A stretch of 64,000 bases of DNA from the NCBI GenBank assembly GCA_036013505.1, contig CP107851.1, forward strand, positions 3,038,001-3,102,000. Direction: 5' to 3'. The position numbers and the translations under genes were made by a program. The notes beneath the pieces were generated by a model. The model searched no databases. It saw only the letters and a program-made list of their open reading frames with translations, and was not told where the DNA came from. Positions 8,462 through 17,701 of the stretch are shown piece by piece (within the stretch, counting starts at the first letter, position 1; each line of letters begins with the position of its first letter). Source of the stretch: Streptomyces sp. NBC_00510. GTDB lineage: Bacteria; Actinomycetota; Actinomycetes; Streptomycetales; Streptomycetaceae.

Positions 8462-9741
8462 GAGAAGAGCCGCCTCCACGTCTCGGGACCCGGGTAGCCG
8501 TCCGCCTGGCTGCCCGACCAGCCCTGGGACCGCTGGAAGGCCTCCACCGCGCGCCGGTCGGCCTCGCCCCAGCGGGGGCCGGGCCCCTTCGCGTAGAACC
8601 GGCCGAAGCCCTTGGCAGCCAGCCGCCGTCCCAGCGCGAGCACGTGCGGGCCCGACTGGCCGGGCCGGAAGCCCCCGAGGCCCGGGTAGGCCGGCTGGGC
8701 CAGGTGTGCCTGGCGGGCCGGGGGCGCCGGCGAGCGGCCGCCGCCGACGTCGGACCCGGCACCCTCGGTCAGGTAACGCCACGTCAGGGGGCCCGGGAAG
8801 CCGTCGGCCTGGTCGCCCTTCCAGCCCTGGGCGCGCTGGAAGGCGCGGGTGGCCTCGCGGTCGGCGTCGCTCCAGCGGGGTCCCGGACCGTCGTGGTAGT
8901 ACGCGCCCGCGCCCCGCTTCCGCAGCATCCGGCCGAGCCGGGTGACGTAGCCGTTGGAGGCGCCGGGGCCGAAGGACACGCTTCCCGGGTAGCCGGAGGC
9001 CAGGTCACCGAGGTCGAGGTCCCCGTAGAGGTCGTCGTAGAAGTCGTCGTAGCCCTCGCCGCTCAGGTACTTGTAGCGGTAGGGGACGTAGCGCTTGGAA
9101 TGGTCCCAGTAGGCGTACGGGGTCGTGCGCACCCGGGCGCGCGGCCGGGTCTCCTCGTAGGCCACGTAGCGGTTGTGCGCGGCGTTCGCCCAGCCCCCGA
9201 AGATCGTGACGTGGGAGCCGTCGACGGGGTCGCGGGGGTTGTGGAAGAGCAGGATGTCGCCGGGTTCGAGATCACCGCGGCCGATCCGTTCCGCGAAGCG
9301 CGGCAGCGTGCCGGTCCACTGGCTGCTGCCCAGGCCCCAGGCCATGGAGACGAATCCGGAGCAGTCCTGCCGGTAGCCGTCCCGCCAGCGGCGGCGCATG
9401 TCGTACGGGACGCGGGCGTCGATCCAGCGCTGGGCCCGCTCCAGGATCTGATCGCGGGTCAGCCGGAGCGGGGCCACGGCGCCGATCCGGTCGGGCTGCG
9501 CCTGCTCGGTCAGGCCCGCGGACGCGGCCTGGCCGGCGTCCTCCGCGGGGGCCGCCACGGCGGCGGGCGCCATGACGGCCGCGCCGGCCGTGGCCAGGAG
9601 GACCAGCGCGACGGGAGCGGCGGCCGGTGGCGCGCACGGGGGCGTGGCGCGGGTCGCCGCCCGGATCAGCCGCCGCCGTGCGCAGTCCTCACAGACGCAG
9701 CCCGGCTGCGGCCCGACCTCGTCGAACACCGGTGTGGACAT
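8458..9741 (-). CDS. Secreted NlpC/P60-like cell-wall hydrolase with two peptidoglycan-binding repeats
   Basis: A 427-residue protein. A short cytoplasmic N-terminus holds CVCEDC (residues 15-20), a possible metal knuckle. A hydrophobic segment with an Ala-rich cleavage-like end follows (PVALVLLATAGAAVMAPAAVAA). The catalytic domain has DCSGFVSMAWG (Cys 127) and GSHVTIFGGW (His 177), the NlpC/P60-type Cys-His pair. Two C-terminal PG_binding_1 repeats each carry GPRW(S/G)(D/E)AD and a PG(P)xTWRxL ending. The ATG at 9741 has GAGGAG 11 bases before it. The long unstructured part upstream of that ATG in the same frame looks non-coding. Likely anchored or secreted, acting on peptide stems; substrate bond not provable. 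Confidence 0.85.
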   Translation of the reverse strand: MSTPVFDEVGPQPGCVCEDCARRRLIRAATRATPPCAPPAAAPVALVLLATAGAAVMAPAAVAAPAEDAGQAASAGLTEQAQPDRIGAVAPLRLTRDQILERAQRWIDARVPYDMRRRWRDGYRQDCSGFVSMAWGLGSSQWTGTLPRFAERIGRGDLEPGDILLFHNPRDPVDGSHVTIFGGWANAAHNRYVAYEETRPRARVRTTPYAYWDHSKRYVPYRYKYLSGEGYDDFYDDLYGDLDLGDLASGYPGSVSFGPGASNGYVTRLGRMLRKRGAGAYYHDGPGPRWSDADREATRAFQRAQGWKGDQADGFPGPLTWRYLTEGAGSDVGGGRSPAPPARQAHLAQPAYPGLGGFRPGQSGPHVLALGRRLAAKGFGRFYAKGPGPRWGEADRRAVEAFQRSQGWSGSQADGYPGPETWRRLFS

Positions 9742-9830
9742 GCGCACCACCACTCCTCGCGATCGAGTGCCACATGCCCTTATTACCCGATTTCCACATA
9801 AATCTGATGGAATGACAGCAGGTGGTGTGG

Positions 9831-10568
9831 TCAGCCTGTCGCGGTGGTGCTGTTCACGACCTCGGCGACGGCCTTGTCGACCAGCTGCGTCAGCCTCTCG
9901 GGGGTGAGCCCGGACGCGCCGCCCGAAGGGTCGGTGACGGTCTCGCCGTTCACCTGCACGACCGGCGCGGAGGTGAACCCGGCCGCGGCGAACTCCTCCT
10001 GGGAGCGCCGCACCCACCCGTCGTGGTCCCCGCCCTGGACGCACGGGACGAAGTGCGTCTCGTCCACGTCGCCGGCCTTCTTGGCCAGGCCCTTCAGGAA
10101 CGTGTCACTGGTGAACGGGTCCTCCGAGGCGTCGGCGGGCTGGGCGTCCCACACCTGCGCGACGTACTCCTGGAAACGGCCCACGTCCTGGGCGCACGCG
10201 GCCGCGTTGGCGGCGGCCAGGGAGCCCGTGCCGCCGTCCGCGGTGTCGGTCGGCGTCACCAGGCGGTAGTCGATCCCCACCTGACCGGTGGCGACCAGCT
10301 TCGCGAGGGTGTCCCCGTACTCGGCGGCGAAGGCCTTCGACTCCGGGCTGCGCAGGTCCTCGTACACGGTCAGCGTCACCGGCAGCTTCGTCGGCTTGAC
10401 CGGCACCGCCAGCTGTTCCTCGCCCGAGGCGCCGGCCGGTACCTTGACCTCGTGCTGCTTCTCACTGCGCACATGCGCCCCGAGGACGGCCGAACCCCCG
10501 AACACCACGCCCAGGACGATCACCGTCCCGGCGTAGGACTGCCAGCGCTTGGACTTCGTCTGCTTCAC
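9831..10568 (-). CDS. DsbA-like thioredoxin-fold membrane protein lacking the CxxC motif
   Basis: A 245-residue protein that starts with GTG at 10568 (VKQTKSKRW). One transmembrane helix (~12-31) anchors an extracytoplasmic domain. The thioredoxin-like fold is suggested by LPVTLTVYEDLRSPESKAF (~62-80), which lies where DsbA homologues have YxDFxCPxCxxF, and by the cis-proline strand FTSAPVVQVNGE. In this protein the CPxC pair is replaced by SPES, so it cannot catalyse disulfide exchange at that site; two other cysteines (CAQD, FVPC) are distant. Family DSBA/thioredoxin_4. It precedes the cell-wall hydrolase on the same strand by 89 bp. The SD is weak. Confidence 0.8.
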   Translation of the reverse strand: MKQTKSKRWQSYAGTVIVLGVVFGGSAVLGAHVRSEKQHEVKVPAGASGEEQLAVPVKPTKLPVTLTVYEDLRSPESKAFAAEYGDTLAKLVATGQVGIDYRLVTPTDTADGGTGSLAAANAAACAQDVGRFQEYVAQVWDAQPADASEDPFTSDTFLKGLAKKAGDVDETHFVPCVQGGDHDGWVRRSQEEFAAAGFTSAPVVQVNGETVTDPSGGASGLTPERLTQLVDKAVAEVVNSTTATG

Positions 10569-10697
10569 CGGGACTTTCTACCACCGCGTACGAGCACGCC
10601 CCGTGGGAGGGTACGGCCTCCGCCCTATGCACCTGCCCCGCCGGCCGGTCACCGAGCAGGACACCCGGCCCCGGGCCGGCTGTGACAGGGTGGGCCG

Positions 10698-11105
10698 GTG
10701 AACGGTGGGAGCGCGCCCCTGGTCGTGGTCGACGCCGCCAACACCGTGGGGTCCGTCCCCGACGGGTGGTGGCGGGACCGGCACGGGGCGACGGAGCGCC
10801 TGCGGGACACCCTCGCCGGGCTGGCCGGTACCGGGCTGCCGGAGCGGGCGGACGTGCCGGAATGGGCCCGGCGGGCGCCGCTCGACGTCGTGCTCGTCGT
10901 GGAGGGCGCGGCCCGGGGCGTGGCACCCGTGCCGGGGGTACGGGTCGAGGCGGCGCCCGGCAGCGGTGACGACCTCATCGCCGAACTCGTCGCGGGCCGT
11001 CCGGCGGAGCTGCCGTGCCTGGTCGTGACGGCCGACCGCGAGCTGCGCCGCCGGGTGACCGCCCACGGCGCGGCCGTCACGGGGCCGCGGTCGGTGCGTG
11101 CCTGA
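10698..11105 (+). CDS. NYN/PIN-like RNase domain protein
   Basis: A 135-residue single-domain protein. Acidic residues fall where NYN/PIN nucleases bind metal: VVVDAANTVGS at the start (~9-19), GSGDDLIAELV in the middle (~88-98), and LVVTADRELRRRV (~107-119). The Rossmann-like alternation and spacing fit the YacP/NYN type. Action on RNA is inferred from the family. The GTG at 10698 has little SD. Its stop abuts the stop of the convergent glycosyltransferase gene with no spacer, so the transcripts must overlap. Confidence 0.7.
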   Translation: MNGGSAPLVVVDAANTVGSVPDGWWRDRHGATERLRDTLAGLAGTGLPERADVPEWARRAPLDVVLVVEGAARGVAPVPGVRVEAAPGSGDDLIAELVAGRPAELPCLVVTADRELRRRVTAHGAAVTGPRSVRA

Positions 11106-12638
11106 CTACCGGCGAGACGGCCGGACGTACAGCACCGCGCCGTCTGCGGTGGCGACGCGCTCGTAGCCGCCCCGGTCGAGCAGGCGGCGCAGACCGGGCA
11201 CGTGCGCCGCGCCGTAGGGGGCGTCCCGCGAGTCGTCGACCACGACGGCCGGGGGCGCGGCGGAGAACTCGCGGCGGAAGGCCGCCCAGGCGCCCGGTAC
11301 GGCGTACTCCTCGCCGACCCGGGCCCCGCCGCGGCCGCCGCTGAAGTTGGTGAGGAATCCCGCCGTGAGGAACCGGCCGGCCGGTGCGCGCCCGGACAGC
11401 CAGTACTGCTCCGGGTGCATGCCCCACACCAGGACGGTCCCGTCCGCGTCGGTGTGGGCGCGGATCGCGGCGGCGACGGCCCGGGCGTGGTCGAGTTCGG
11501 CGCGCGGGGCGGCGAAGCCCCAGCCGGTGAACACGGCCGCCGCCAGCACCGTCCAGACCGCGGCCGCCTTTCGGGCCGGACCGCGCGCGGGCAGCCGGCG
11601 CAGCGCGGCCACCCCGACGAGCGTGAGCGGGGGCAGCAGTTGCAGGTAGTAGTGGCCGTAGAACTGGAAGCCCGCCACGACGGCGACGGCGGCCGCGCCG
11701 AGCCAGATCCACAACTCGGCCCCGGCACCGGCCCTCCGGCGCGCGGCGAGCCGGACGGCCGGCAGCACCAGCCCAGCCCCGGCCGCCGCGAGGATCGCGG
11801 CGTTGCCGAGCCCCCGCCCGGCCGCGAGCAGCCAGGCTCCCTCGGGCGAGATGTAGGCCCCGGAGCCGGTGACCGTCCAGAAGACGAAGCGCCCCGCACC
11901 GGTCGCCAGGGCCACGGCCACGACGGGCAGCGCGCACCCCGCCGCCAACCGGGCCCATGCTCCAGCGGACGCGGACGCGGCCGCACTCCCCCGCCGGGCC
12001 CGCCACAGCATCCAGACCACCGGGAGGAGCACCACCGCGCCGGTCTGCTTGGTCAGCGCCGCCCCGGCCACCGCCACCCCGGCCGCGCCCCAGCGCCCGC
12101 GGTCGGCGCACAGCACGGCGGCGACCGTCCACGGCAGGGTGAAGACCTCGAAGGACGCCGCCTGCGTGTCCTCGGGCGCCAGCCCCACCGACAGCAGCAG
12201 GTAGCCGAACCCGGCGGCCGCGCCCCACCGGTCGCCCCAGCGGCGCCGGGCGAGGGCGACGAGCAGCGCCGCGGTCACCACGTGCGCCACGACGGCCGCC
12301 GCCCGCACGGGCCGGAGCGAGCCGTCGCCGAAGAGCACGAACGCCCCCTCGTAGAGCCACGGCAGCAGCGGGGGCTTGCGGTCCACGACGGTGTCGTAGA
12401 GGACGCCTCCGGAAGCGAGCACGCGCGCCTGGGTCGCGAGGAACCCCTCGTCGGGGTTCCAGACGGGGCGTACGAAGGAGGGCAGATGGACCAGCGCCGC
12501 CACCAGCGTCAGCAGCGGGAGCAGCACGGGCCACGAGAACCGGGTGAACGGTGAGGGCGTCCGGGACGGGGCGCCGTCCGCCCGCCGGTCCTGGAGCGCG
12601 GGCGCGGCGGCGCGGGCGGTCTCGGGGCGGGTCGGCAC
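11106..12638 (-). CDS. Polytopic membrane glycosyltransferase (GT39/ArnT-like)
   Basis: A 510-residue integral membrane protein with about ten hydrophobic segments. After the first helix, VRPVWNPDEGFLATQARVLASGG carries the acidic DE pair found in the first extracytoplasmic loop of polyprenyl-phosphate-sugar-dependent glycosyltransferases. VVDRKPPLLPWLYEG, with the KPP motif, follows, as in the PMT_2 family. The C-terminal ~120 residues form a soluble domain (LVWGMHPEQYWLSGRAPAGRF). Likely transfers a sugar from a lipid carrier to an envelope acceptor outside the membrane; donor and acceptor unknown. GTG 12638 start. Lies 37 bp downstream of the amino-acid permease on the same strand. Confidence 0.8.
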   Translation of the reverse strand: MPTRPETARAAAPALQDRRADGAPSRTPSPFTRFSWPVLLPLLTLVAALVHLPSFVRPVWNPDEGFLATQARVLASGGVLYDTVVDRKPPLLPWLYEGAFVLFGDGSLRPVRAAAVVAHVVTAALLVALARRRWGDRWGAAAGFGYLLLSVGLAPEDTQAASFEVFTLPWTVAAVLCADRGRWGAAGVAVAGAALTKQTGAVVLLPVVWMLWRARRGSAAASASAGAWARLAAGCALPVVAVALATGAGRFVFWTVTGSGAYISPEGAWLLAAGRGLGNAAILAAAGAGLVLPAVRLAARRRAGAGAELWIWLGAAAVAVVAGFQFYGHYYLQLLPPLTLVGVAALRRLPARGPARKAAAVWTVLAAAVFTGWGFAAPRAELDHARAVAAAIRAHTDADGTVLVWGMHPEQYWLSGRAPAGRFLTAGFLTNFSGGRGGARVGEEYAVPGAWAAFRREFSAAPPAVVVDDSRDAPYGAAHVPGLRRLLDRGGYERVATADGAVLYVRPSRR

Positions 12639-12675
12639 GCGCCCAACGTACCGGGCGCCCTCGGTGTGCGTCAGC

Positions 12676-14187
12676 TCACCCCTGCCGGGCCGGTGTGCGG
12701 ACCCGGCTGTGCCGGTAGCCGTAGAGGAAGTAGACGAGGAAGCCGAGGGCCATCCAGATGGCGAACCGCAGCCAGGTCTCGGCGGGGAGGTTGAGCATCA
12801 GCCACAGCGTGGCGAGCACCGACACCGCGGGCAGCCACGGCACGAGCGGGGTGCGGAAGGCACGCGGCAGGTCGGGGCGGGTACGGCGCAGCACCACGAC
12901 GCCGATGGCGACGACGATGAACGCAAAGAGGGTGCCGATGTTCACCAGCTCGGCCAGTTCCTCGATGGTCGTGAAGCCGGCGACGATCGCCACGATGCCG
13001 CCGAGCAGGATCGTCGAACGGTAGGGCGTGCCCCGGGTGGGGTGCACCCGGGAGAAGAAGCGCGGCAGCAGCCCGTCGCGGCTCATCGCGAAGAAGACCC
13101 GGCTCTGCCCGAGCAGCAGGATCATGCAGACCGTCGTCAGGCCCACCACCGCGCCGAAGGCGATCAGCCCGGCCCAGAAGGGGTGGCCCACCGCCTTGAA
13201 GGCGTCGGCCAGCGGCGCGTCCACCGTCAGCCGGGTGTAGTGCTGCATGCCGGTGACGACGATGGAGACGGCGACGTAGAGCACGGTGCAGATGATCAGC
13301 GAGCCGAGGATGCCGCGCGGCACGTCCCGCTGCGGGTTCCTGGTCTCCTCGGCGGCGGTGGCGACGATGTCGAAACCGATGTACGCGAAGAAGACAACGG
13401 CCGCCGCGGTGAAGATGCCCATGACGCCGAACTGGGACGGCGTGAAGCCCGAGATCAGCTGGATGAGCGGGGCCTTGATGCCGGCCTCCGCCCCCTCGGA
13501 CGGCACGGCGGGCGGGACGAACGGGGTGTAGTTGTGGCTCTTGATGAAGAACGCGCCCACGATGATGACGATCAGCACCACGGTGACCTTGATGGCGACC
13601 ACCACGGAGGTGACCCGGGCCGACAGCTTCATCCCGGCGACCAGGACGGCGGTGAGCACGGCCACCAGCAGGAAGGCCAGCAGGTCGAAGTGGAAGCCGC
13701 TCTGTTCGCCGCCGGACAGCACGGACGGCAGGTGCCAGCCCCAGTTGTCCATGATCGAGCGCAGGTAGCCTGACCATCCGACGGCTACCACGGCGCAGCC
13801 CAGCGCCAGTTCCAGCACGAGGTCCCAGCCGATGATCCAGGCGGGCAGTTCGCCGAGGGTGGCGAAGGAGAAGGTGTACGCGGATCCGGCCACCGGCACG
13901 GTGGAGGCGAACTCCGCGTAGCACAGGGCGGCGAGCGCGCACACGACGCCCGCGGCGACGAAGGACAGCGCGACGGCCGGGCCCGCGTTCTCCTTCGCCA
14001 CCTTGCCCGTGAGGACGAAGATGCCGGTGCCGATGACGACGCCGACACCGAAGACCGTGAGGTCGAGGGCGGACAGCGACTTCTTGAGCGCGTGCTCGGG
14101 CTCCTGGGTGTCCCGCAGGGAGTCCTCGACCGATTTGGTACGGAAGAAACCGCTCCGACCCTTCGCAGCGTTACCGCCCACGTCCAC
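12676..14187 (-). CDS. APC-superfamily cationic amino-acid permease
   Basis: A 503-residue, 12-helix transporter. The first helix carries the APC consensus GVGVVIGTGIFVLTG (~47-61), where backbone atoms bind the amino acid. FAYIGFDIVATAAEETRNPQRDVPRGI is the typical loop-6/7 signature of the CAT branch. The GTG start at 14187 was chosen because GGAGGT lies seven bases upstream. Likely imports or exchanges a cationic or branched amino acid by proton-coupled transport in the cytoplasmic membrane; substrate cannot be told from sequence. It lies downstream of dxs, from which it is separated by a hairpin. Confidence 0.9.
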   Translation of the reverse strand: MDVGGNAAKGRSGFFRTKSVEDSLRDTQEPEHALKKSLSALDLTVFGVGVVIGTGIFVLTGKVAKENAGPAVALSFVAAGVVCALAALCYAEFASTVPVAGSAYTFSFATLGELPAWIIGWDLVLELALGCAVVAVGWSGYLRSIMDNWGWHLPSVLSGGEQSGFHFDLLAFLLVAVLTAVLVAGMKLSARVTSVVVAIKVTVVLIVIIVGAFFIKSHNYTPFVPPAVPSEGAEAGIKAPLIQLISGFTPSQFGVMGIFTAAAVVFFAYIGFDIVATAAEETRNPQRDVPRGILGSLIICTVLYVAVSIVVTGMQHYTRLTVDAPLADAFKAVGHPFWAGLIAFGAVVGLTTVCMILLLGQSRVFFAMSRDGLLPRFFSRVHPTRGTPYRSTILLGGIVAIVAGFTTIEELAELVNIGTLFAFIVVAIGVVVLRRTRPDLPRAFRTPLVPWLPAVSVLATLWLMLNLPAETWLRFAIWMALGFLVYFLYGYRHSRVRTPARQG

Positions 14188-14270
14188 CGGCGCACCTCCA
14201 CAGTTGTTCCTGCATCACAGCACCCGCAGATGCTTGTGACCGGATCTGGCGCGCCTACACATCAGCAGAA

Positions 14271-14307
14271 GGGCCGGGCGATCACCCATTGGGGTGTCGC
14301 CCGGCCC
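14271..14307 (-). terminator. Terminator of dxs
   Basis: Arms 14271-14287 and 14291-14307 pair over 17 positions with one internal mismatch and a three-base loop. It begins 28 bases after the dxs stop. Confidence 0.85.
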
Positions 14308-14334
14308 GGTGGTGCGAAGGACGGGGAGCGGCCG

Positions 14335-16263
14335 TCAGTCGCCCGCGACCTGGGGCGCGGGCTCGTCGGCGTAGCGGCCCCCGAGCCGGCTGACGAGGCC
14401 GGTCACCTGGCGCGCGATGTCCGGGGCGGTCAGACCGATCTCGGCCATGACCTCCTTGCGGCTGGCGTGGTCGAGGAACTCCTGCGGGATGCCGAAGTCG
14501 CGCAGCGGCACGTCCACGCCGGCGTCGCGCAGCGCCTGGGCGACGGCGGAGCCGACACCGCCGACGCGCCCGTTGTCCTCGACGGTGACGACGACCCGGT
14601 GGCCGGCCGCGAGACCGGGCAGGGCCGCGTCGACGGGCTTGACCCAGCGGGGGTCGACGACGGTGGTGGTGATGCCCTGGGCGTCGAGCAGGTCGGCGAT
14701 CTCCAGGCACATCGGGGCGAGCGCGCCGACGGAGACCAGCAGGACGTCCGGCGTGGCGTCGTCGTCCTGCGGCTTGGCCTGACGCAGCACGTCCATGCCG
14801 CCGACCTTGCCGACGGCCTTGACCGCCGGGCCGACCGCGCCCTTGGAGTAGCGGACCACGGTCGGGGCGTCCGACACCTCGACGGCCTCGCGGAGCTGGG
14901 CGCGCACCTGGTCGGCGTCGCGCGGGGCGGCGATCCGCACGCCCGGGACGACCTGCAGGATCGACATGTCCCACATGCCGTTGTGCGAGGCGCCGTCGGT
15001 GCCGGTGATGCCGGCGCGGTCCAGCACGAAGGTGACGCCGCACTTGTGCAGCGCGACGTCCATCAGGACCTGGTCGAAGGCGCGGTTGAGGAAGGTCGCG
15101 TAGACGGCGACCACCGGGTGCAGGCCGCCGGTCGCCAGGCCCGCCGCGGACACCGCCGCGTGCTGCTCGGCGATCCCGACGTCGTAGACGCGGTCGGGGA
15201 ACGCCTTGGCGAACTTGTCCAGGCCCACGGGCTGGAGCATCGCGGCGGTGATGGCCACGATGTCCTTGCGCTCCCTGCCGAGCTTGACCATCTCCTCGCC
15301 GAAGACCGAGGTCCAGTCGGCGCCGGAGGCCGCGATCGGCAGGCCGGTGTCCGGGTGGATCTTGCCGACCGCGTGGAAGCGGTCGGCCTCGTCCTGCAGG
15401 GCGGGGGTGTAGCCGCGGCCCTTCTCCGTCAGGCAGTGGACGATGACCGGGCCGCCGAAGCGCTTGGCGCGCTGCAGCGCGGACTCCAGGGCGGCGATGT
15501 CGTGGCCGTCGATCGGGCCGACGTACTTCAGGCCCAGGTCCTCGAACATGCCCTGCGGGGCGATGAAGTCCTTGAAGCCCTTCTTGGCGCCGTGCAGGGT
15601 CTCGTACAGCGGCTGGCCGATGACCGGGGTGCGCTCCAGCAGTTCCTTGGTGCGGGTGAGGAAGCGCTCGTAGCCGTCGGTGGTGCGCAGCGTGGCGAGG
15701 TGGTTGGCGAGGCCGCCGATGGTGGGGGCGTAGGAGCGCTCGTTGTCGTTGACGACGATGACCAGCGGGCGGTCCTTGGCGGTGGCGATGTTGTTCAGCG
15801 CCTCCCAGGCCATGCCGCCGGTCAAGGCGCCGTCACCGATGACGGCGACGGTGTGGTCGTGCTTGCCCAGCTGCTCGTTGGCCTTGGCCAGGCCGTCGGC
15901 CCAGCCGAGCACCGTGGAGGCGTGGCTGTTCTCGATGACGTCGTGCTCGGACTCGGCGCGCGAAGGGTAGCCGGACAGGCCCCCCTTGCTCTTGAGCTTG
16001 GAGAAGTCCTGACGGCCGGTGAGCAGCTTGTGGACGTAGGACTGGTGCCCGGTGTCCCACAGCACCTTGTCCTGCGGCGAGTCGAAGACACGGTGGAGCG
16101 CGATGGTCAGTTCGACGACACCCAGGTTCGGTCCCAGGTGCCCGCCCGTCTTGGAGACCTCGTCGACCAGGAAGGTACGGATCTCGCCTGCCAGCTCGAC
16201 CAGCTGCTCCGGGCTGAGCCGGTCGAGGTCGCGCGGTCCCTTGATACGGGTCAGCAGAGCCAC
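14335..16263 (-). CDS. dxs: 1-Deoxy-D-xylulose-5-phosphate synthase
   Basis: The first enzyme of the MEP isoprenoid pathway. It condenses pyruvate and glyceraldehyde-3-phosphate using thiamine diphosphate in the cytoplasm. The 642-residue protein shows [13 protein letters not shown] near the N-terminus, the TPP/Mg motif GDGALTGG...VVNDN (~150-185), YVGPIDGHD, the transketolase pyrimidine domain with [17 protein letters not shown], and the C-terminal domain with [13 protein letters not shown] 16263 was chosen because AAGGAGG lies six bases upstream; the frame stays open for 38 more codons that are not conserved in the family. Single gene with its own terminator. Confidence 0.97.
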   Translation of the reverse strand: MALLTRIKGPRDLDRLSPEQLVELAGEIRTFLVDEVSKTGGHLGPNLGVVELTIALHRVFDSPQDKVLWDTGHQSYVHKLLTGRQDFSKLKSKGGLSGYPSRAESEHDVIENSHASTVLGWADGLAKANEQLGKHDHTVAVIGDGALTGGMAWEALNNIATAKDRPLVIVVNDNERSYAPTIGGLANHLATLRTTDGYERFLTRTKELLERTPVIGQPLYETLHGAKKGFKDFIAPQGMFEDLGLKYVGPIDGHDIAALESALQRAKRFGGPVIVHCLTEKGRGYTPALQDEADRFHAVGKIHPDTGLPIAASGADWTSVFGEEMVKLGRERKDIVAITAAMLQPVGLDKFAKAFPDRVYDVGIAEQHAAVSAAGLATGGLHPVVAVYATFLNRAFDQVLMDVALHKCGVTFVLDRAGITGTDGASHNGMWDMSILQVVPGVRIAAPRDADQVRAQLREAVEVSDAPTVVRYSKGAVGPAVKAVGKVGGMDVLRQAKPQDDDATPDVLLVSVGALAPMCLEIADLLDAQGITTTVVDPRWVKPVDAALPGLAAGHRVVVTVEDNGRVGGVGSAVAQALRDAGVDVPLRDFGIPQEFLDHASRKEVMAEIGLTAPDIARQVTGLVSRLGGRYADEPAPQVAGD

Positions 16264-16334
16264 CCGTGCCTCCTTGTTGTCGCTTGCCGGTTTCCCGAGT
16301 GTATGTGTTCGCGTTTTCAGCTCCGCACACACCC

Positions 16335-16372
16335 GTGCCCGGCGCTGGGATGATCTTCCCTGCGCCGGGCAC
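16335..16372 (-). terminator. Terminator of the xylFGH operon
   Basis: Arms 16335-16345 and 16362-16372 form a perfect 11-bp stem, extended by GGGA/TCCC inside. It lies 28 bases after the xylH stop and before dxs on the same strand. Confidence 0.8.
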
Positions 16373-16399
16373 GTCACGCCACTGGTGCGGTGCGGACCC

Positions 16400-17701
16400 T
16401 CAGCCGCGGCCCGCGGCCTTCTGGCTCTTGCGGGACACCGAGTCGATGACCACGGCGGCGAGCAGCACCGCGGCGGTGATCATGTACTGGAGCGCGGTGT
16501 TCATGTTGAGCAGGTCCAGGCCGGTCTGGATGGACTGGATGACCAGCATGCCGAGCAGCGCGGACCAAACGTTTCCGCGGCCGCCGAAGAGGCTGGTGCC
16601 ACCGATGACCGCGGCCGCGATGGCCAGCATCAGGGTGTTGCCGCCGCCGGCGCCCAGGGTCGCCGTGAAGGTCTGCGCGGCGAAGAACAGACCGCCGAGC
16701 GCCGCGAAGCCGCCGGAGATGGCGAACACCGAGATGCGGACCATGGCGACGTTGATGCCGGCACGACGGGCGGCCTCGATGCCGCCGCCGACCGCGAACA
16801 CCTTGCGGCCGTACGAGGTGCGCCGGAGCACGAAGTCCGTGACGACCAGGGCCGCCAGGAAGACGACCAGCGCGTTGGGCACGCCGCTCGCCTGGTTCAG
16901 GACGTACGCGGCGACGAAGGAGACGACCGCCAGGGCGCCCACGCGGAACGCGATCTCGCCGGTGGGCCGGAACGGGACGCCGGCCGCGCGACGCCGCCGC
17001 TGCTCGATCAGCGAGCCCGCCAGCATGGCCACGGTGCCGAGGCCGGCCAGCAGGTAGGCGCCGGAGATGTCCTGGTCCATGAAGAAGGAACGCTGGCCCA
17101 GGATGTGCAGCGGGCCGTCGTCCGGGATCGAGAGGCTTCCGCTGTCGCCGAGCAGCTGCAGCATCAGGCCGTTCCAGCCGAGGAAGCCGGCCAGGGTGAC
17201 GACGAACGCGGGGACGCCGATCTTCGCGAAGAACCAGCCGTGCAGGGCACCGATGAGGATGCCGGTGACGATGGCCAGGATCATGGCCAGCCACGGGTTC
17301 ATCCCGTGGTTCGTGACGAAGATGGCGAAGACGGCCGAGGCCAGACCGCTGACCGAGCCGACCGACAGGTCGATCTCACCGAGCAGCAGTACGAAGACCA
17401 GACCGATGGCGAGCATGCCCGTGGCGGCCAGGAAGAAGCCGATGTTGGCCAGGTTGCCGGCGCTCAGGAAGTTGCTCGACTGGGTCTGGAAGATCGTCCA
17501 GATGATGATCAGGCCGATGATGACCGGCAGCGAGCCGAGCTCACCGCCGCGCACCTTGCGCTTGAACTCGGTGAGGTAGCCCTTGAAGCCCTCTTCACGG
17601 ACGAGCAGGCGCGGGTCGACCACGGGCACAGCCGCCGAGGACGCGTCCTCGACCGCCGCTGCCACCACGTCCTGCTTTACGGTCTTCGACGTGTCGCTCA
17701 C
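16400..17701 (-). CDS. xylH: Sugar ABC transporter permease (XylH-like)
   Basis: A 433-residue inner-membrane permease of the BPD_transp_2 (monosaccharide, RbsC/XylH) family. About 10-12 hydrophobic segments include [32 protein letters not shown] and [19 protein letters not shown]. The ribose/xylose permease signature GEIDLSVGS and the [10 protein letters not shown] motif are both clear. A long cytoplasmic N-terminus of ~50 residues precedes the first helix. Its ATG overlaps the xylG stop (ATGA). Works with XylG and the XylF lipoprotein; xylose is the likely substrate from comparison with the S. coelicolor operon beside rok7B7, but this is not provable from sequence. Confidence 0.9.
   Translation of the reverse strand: MSDTSKTVKQDVVAAAVEDASSAAVPVVDPRLLVREEGFKGYLTEFKRKVRGGELGSLPVIIGLIIIWTIFQTQSSNFLSAGNLANIGFFLAATGMLAIGLVFVLLLGEIDLSVGSVSGLASAVFAIFVTNHGMNPWLAMILAIVTGILIGALHGWFFAKIGVPAFVVTLAGFLGWNGLMLQLLGDSGSLSIPDDGPLHILGQRSFFMDQDISGAYLLAGLGTVAMLAGSLIEQRRRRAAGVPFRPTGEIAFRVGALAVVSFVAAYVLNQASGVPNALVVFLAALVVTDFVLRRTSYGRKVFAVGGGIEAARRAGINVAMVRISVFAISGGFAALGGLFFAAQTFTATLGAGGGNTLMLAIAAAVIGGTSLFGGRGNVWSALLGMLVIQSIQTGLDLLNMNTALQYMITAAVLLAAVVIDSVSRKSQKAAGRG

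Noticed and set aside
9742-9830. ydaO-type (c-di-AMP) riboswitch before the cell-wall hydrolase
   Set aside because: The 89-bp gap is too short, and conserved helices were not seen.
14092-16353. A 753-codon plus-strand frame over dxs
   Set aside because: Antisense to dxs and lacking any domain.
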